Of a DNA stretch of 7,381 nucleotides, positions 5,589 to 7,381 are shown one piece after another. The DNA lies in NCBI GenBank assembly GCA_947371645.1, contig CANBQJ010000180.1, forward strand, positions 1-7,381. The letters are read 5' to 3'. Position numbers and translations under genes: made by a program. The DNA is from Burkholderiales bacterium. GTDB taxonomy: Bacteria; Pseudomonadota; Gammaproteobacteria; Burkholderiales; Burkholderiaceae. Every line of letters begins with the position of its first letter. Within the stretch, counting starts at the first letter, position 1. The notes below the pieces were generated by a model, which was not told the origin of the DNA, did no database searches, and worked only from the letters and a program-made list of their open reading frames with translations.

Positions 5589-6851
5589 TCAATGCTTGAG
5601 GGAGACCTTGCCCATGTCCCACATCGGCAGGAACACGCCAAGTGCCAACAACAGCACAACTCCGCCCAAAAAAAGGATGAGGATGGGCTCGATCTGCTGC
5701 GACAAGGTCTTGATGGAGTACTCCACCTCGCTGCCGTAGAGCTCGCCGATTTCTTCCAGCAGCTCGTCCAGCATCCCGGTCTCTTCGCCGATGGCCATCA
5801 TCTGCAGCACCATCGGGGTGAAGACACCGGTGGCCACGGCTGCACGCGTCAGGGAGTCGCCCCGGACGATGCCGTCGCGCATGCCTTCGATGCGACCGGC
5901 CAGGAAGGCGTTGTCGGCGGTGAGGGCCACGCTGCCCAGGGCCCGCTCCAGCGGCACGCCGCTGCGCAAGGACAGCGAAAACGCCCGAGAAAAACGCGAC
6001 AGCGCCGCCTGCGTGACGATGGGCCCCACCAGGGGCATGCGCACCAGCCAGGCATCCCAAGCCAATTTGCCCACAGGGGTTTCTCGCCACTGCTTGAAGA
6101 CGAAGAAGGCGACCACTGCCGCGACCATCACGTACCAGCCGTAGTCGACGGTGAAGTGCGACATGCCCATGAGGATCTGGGTGGGCAGCGGCAGCTCCGA
6201 GCCGAGGCTCTTGAACACGTTCTCGAACGCCGGGATCACCATGATGTTGATGATCGCGATGGCCCCGATCATGGCCATGATCACGAAGCTGGGGTAGCGC
6301 AGCGCCGACTTGACCTGTTTGCGCATGAACTGCTCGAACTCCATGTGCTTGTAGAGCCGAAAGAAGATGTGGTCCATCTGGCCCGAGGTCTCCCCCACGC
6401 GGATCATGGCCACGTAGAAGGTGTCGAACACCTTGGGGTGCAGCGCCACCGATGAACCCAGGTCCACGCCACCTTCCAGGCTGCGGCGCAGCTCGTAGAT
6501 CACCTTCTTCATGGCCGGGTTGGTCGTGGTCTCCTGCAGGCCGGCCAGGGCACGCAGGATGGGCACACCGGCCTTGAGCAGGGTGTAGATCTGGCGGCTG
6601 AAGAGCATCACGTCCTCAGGGATCACTTTCGGCGGGGGCCATTTCACCGGCGCCGACTGGCCTGTCGCCGTCGACCCGTTGACCCCCAGCGTGCCGGCCA
6701 GCGCGGCGGTCGAGCTGTTCTCCGGCTTGATGCTGACGACGATCAGGTCCTTGGCTTTGAGGATGTCGGCCACCTGGCTGGCGTTGGCCGCCTCCTGAAC
6801 GCCTTCGACCTGGCCGTAAGCGCCGCGCGCCTTGTAGGTGAAACGTGCCAT
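5589..6851 (-). CDS. mshG: MSHA pilus inner-membrane platform protein MshG (PilC/GspF family)
   Basis: A 420-residue polytopic inner-membrane protein of the GspF/PilC family, the platform on which the ATPase acts during pilus assembly. Length and layout are normal for the family. A cytoplasmic N-terminal region ([10 protein letters not shown]) leads into the first GspF domain ([15 protein letters not shown] near residue 84). Membrane segment one is near residues 187-208 and segment two near 238-253. The second GspF domain carries the matching [19 protein letters not shown] motif near 287, and the final membrane segment is near 388-410, just before the end. The ATG start is preferred over the TTG one codon upstream because an AGGT ribosome binding site lies 6 nt before the ATG and only 3 nt before the TTG. 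It overlaps mshE by one base and ends 104 nt before mshA. The MSHA assignment comes from context; no retraction ATPase gene is visible here. Confidence 0.93.
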   Translation of the reverse strand: MARFTYKARGAYGQVEGVQEAANASQVADILKAKDLIVVSIKPENSSTAALAGTLGVNGSTATGQSAPVKWPPPKVIPEDVMLFSRQIYTLLKAGVPILRALAGLQETTTNPAMKKVIYELRRSLEGGVDLGSSVALHPKVFDTFYVAMIRVGETSGQMDHIFFRLYKHMEFEQFMRKQVKSALRYPSFVIMAMIGAIAIINIMVIPAFENVFKSLGSELPLPTQILMGMSHFTVDYGWYVMVAAVVAFFVFKQWRETPVGKLAWDAWLVRMPLVGPIVTQAALSRFSRAFSLSLRSGVPLERALGSVALTADNAFLAGRIEGMRDGIVRGDSLTRAAVATGVFTPMVLQMMAIGEETGMLDELLEEIGELYGSEVEYSIKTLSQQIEPILILFLGGVVLLLALGVFLPMWDMGKVSLKH

Positions 6852-7381
6852 CAATCTACCTGGGCGCTGACGCCCATGGCCTCCGCAAGGGTGGTGCGAC
6901 CGGTCAGCGACAGCCTGGCGGCGTCTCGGCGCAGGGTGTTGCCCGCCATCTGCTCACGCGCTGCGCGCCCGAATGCAACAGGGTCATTGGCGCTCATGGC
7001 GTCCACCAGGGGCAAGGTCATCTGCAGGAATTCATAGACACCTGTGCGACCGCGGTAGCCGGTGTGGTTGCAGTCCGGGCAGCCCCGGCCCTGGCGCAGG
7101 CCGCTGTAGTCCACGTCGGCGCCCAGCTCGCTGCGCAGCCAGACCAGCTCGTTGGGCGAAGGGTCATGCGGGGCGGTGCAGCCCTGGCAGACGGTGCGCA
7201 CCAGGCGCTGGGCCACCACCAGTTGCAAGGACAGCGCCACCATCCATTGCGGCACGCCCATGTCGATCAGGCGCGCAGGGGTGGACGAGGCATCGTTGGT
7301 GTGCAGCGTGGACAGCACCAGGTGGCCCGTCATGGCGGCGCGCATGCCGATCTCGGCCGTGGTCTTGTCGCGCATTTCACC
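6851..7381 (-). CDS. mshE: MSHA pilus assembly ATPase MshE, C-terminal part (5' end outside window)
   Basis: This is the C-terminal part of a GspE/PilB-family secretion ATPase, the cytoplasmic motor that powers pilin polymerisation. The window opens inside the Walker B region, with GEMRD read from the very edge. The STLHTND segment (the His-box of this family) follows about 20 residues later. A CxxC pair and a second CxxC pair about 33 residues further on (CQGC and CPDC) form the tetracysteine zinc site, followed by the family-typical GYRGRTGVYE stretch. The Walker A and N-terminal domains lie beyond the right edge. The TGA stop shares its last base with the ATG of the next gene (TGATG), which suggests translational coupling. 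The sequence alone would also fit GspE or PilB; the name MshE rests on the downstream MshC/D/O/P-type genes. About 176 residues are visible. Confidence 0.9.
   Translation of the reverse strand, partial: GEMRDKTTAEIGMRAAMTGHLVLSTLHTNDASSTPARLIDMGVPQWMVALSLQLVVAQRLVRTVCQGCTAPHDPSPNELVWLRSELGADVDYSGLRQGRGCPDCNHTGYRGRTGVYEFLQMTLPLVDAMSANDPVAFGRAAREQMAGNTLRRDAARLSLTGRTTLAEAMGVSAQVD
6858..6861 (-). promoter_or_regulatory. Ribosome binding site of mshG
   Basis: AGGT on the minus strand lies 6 nt before the ATG of mshG, inside the last codons of mshE. The spacing favours the ATG over the overlapping TTG. Confidence 0.55.

Noticed and set aside
5485..6090. In-frame upstream extension of mshA into mshG, giving a possible 346-residue protein
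   Set aside because: The added part is an out-of-frame reading of mshG. The ATG at 5484 has a good ribosome site and gives a normal 7-residue prepilin leader.
1..7381. CRISPR array, tRNA/rRNA genes, insertion sequences, phage genes or a defence system
   Set aside because: Reading both strands showed no spaced repeats, terminal inverted repeats, transposase motifs or tRNA-like cloverleaf. The whole window is accounted for by the pilus operon.

Overview
The window is a single-direction gene cluster. Every gene I can support is read on the minus strand, so the transcription order runs from the right edge to the left edge. The sequence is GC-rich by eye, the third codon positions are strongly G/C, and the proteins resemble those of beta-proteobacteria. 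The best guess for the source is a Burkholderiales or Comamonadaceae-type bacterium; this is inference from style, because no marker gene is present.

The genes form the distal part of an MSHA-type type IV pilus operon. In transcription order they are: the 3' part of mshE (assembly ATPase, cut by the right edge), mshG (inner-membrane platform protein, PilC/GspF family), a 104-nt gap holding a G-quadruplex-type motif, mshA (major pilin), a 169-nt gap holding a perfect 9-bp stem-loop, a large exported DUF6701 protein of MshQ type, mshC, mshD and mshO (minor pilins with GspH, GspI and GspJ-like roles), and the 5' part of mshP (GspK/PilX-like, cut by the left edge). mshE and mshG overlap by one base. 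mshQ, mshC, mshD, mshO and mshP all overlap their neighbours by 1 to 11 bases. The cluster is therefore E-G, then a freestanding pilin gene, then a tightly coupled Q-C-D-O-P block.

The parts fit one machine. MshE and MshG power and anchor assembly, MshA builds the fibre, MshC/D/O/P probably form the priming tip complex, and MshQ is a plausible large tip-associated adhesin or accessory protein. The set differs from the well-known Vibrio order (E-G-F-B-A-C-D-O-P-Q): mshF and mshB are absent between mshG and mshA, and the mshQ-type gene sits directly after the pilin gene instead of at the end.

The most interesting non-coding signal is the run of G-tracts on the plus strand directly upstream of the mshA ribosome binding site. 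It closely resembles the pilE G-quadruplex motif of Neisseria gonorrhoeae, and on the mRNA strand it reads as a C-rich, G-poor leader. I saw no RNA gene, insertion sequence, CRISPR array or plus-strand gene. No stretch longer than 169 bases lies outside genes.
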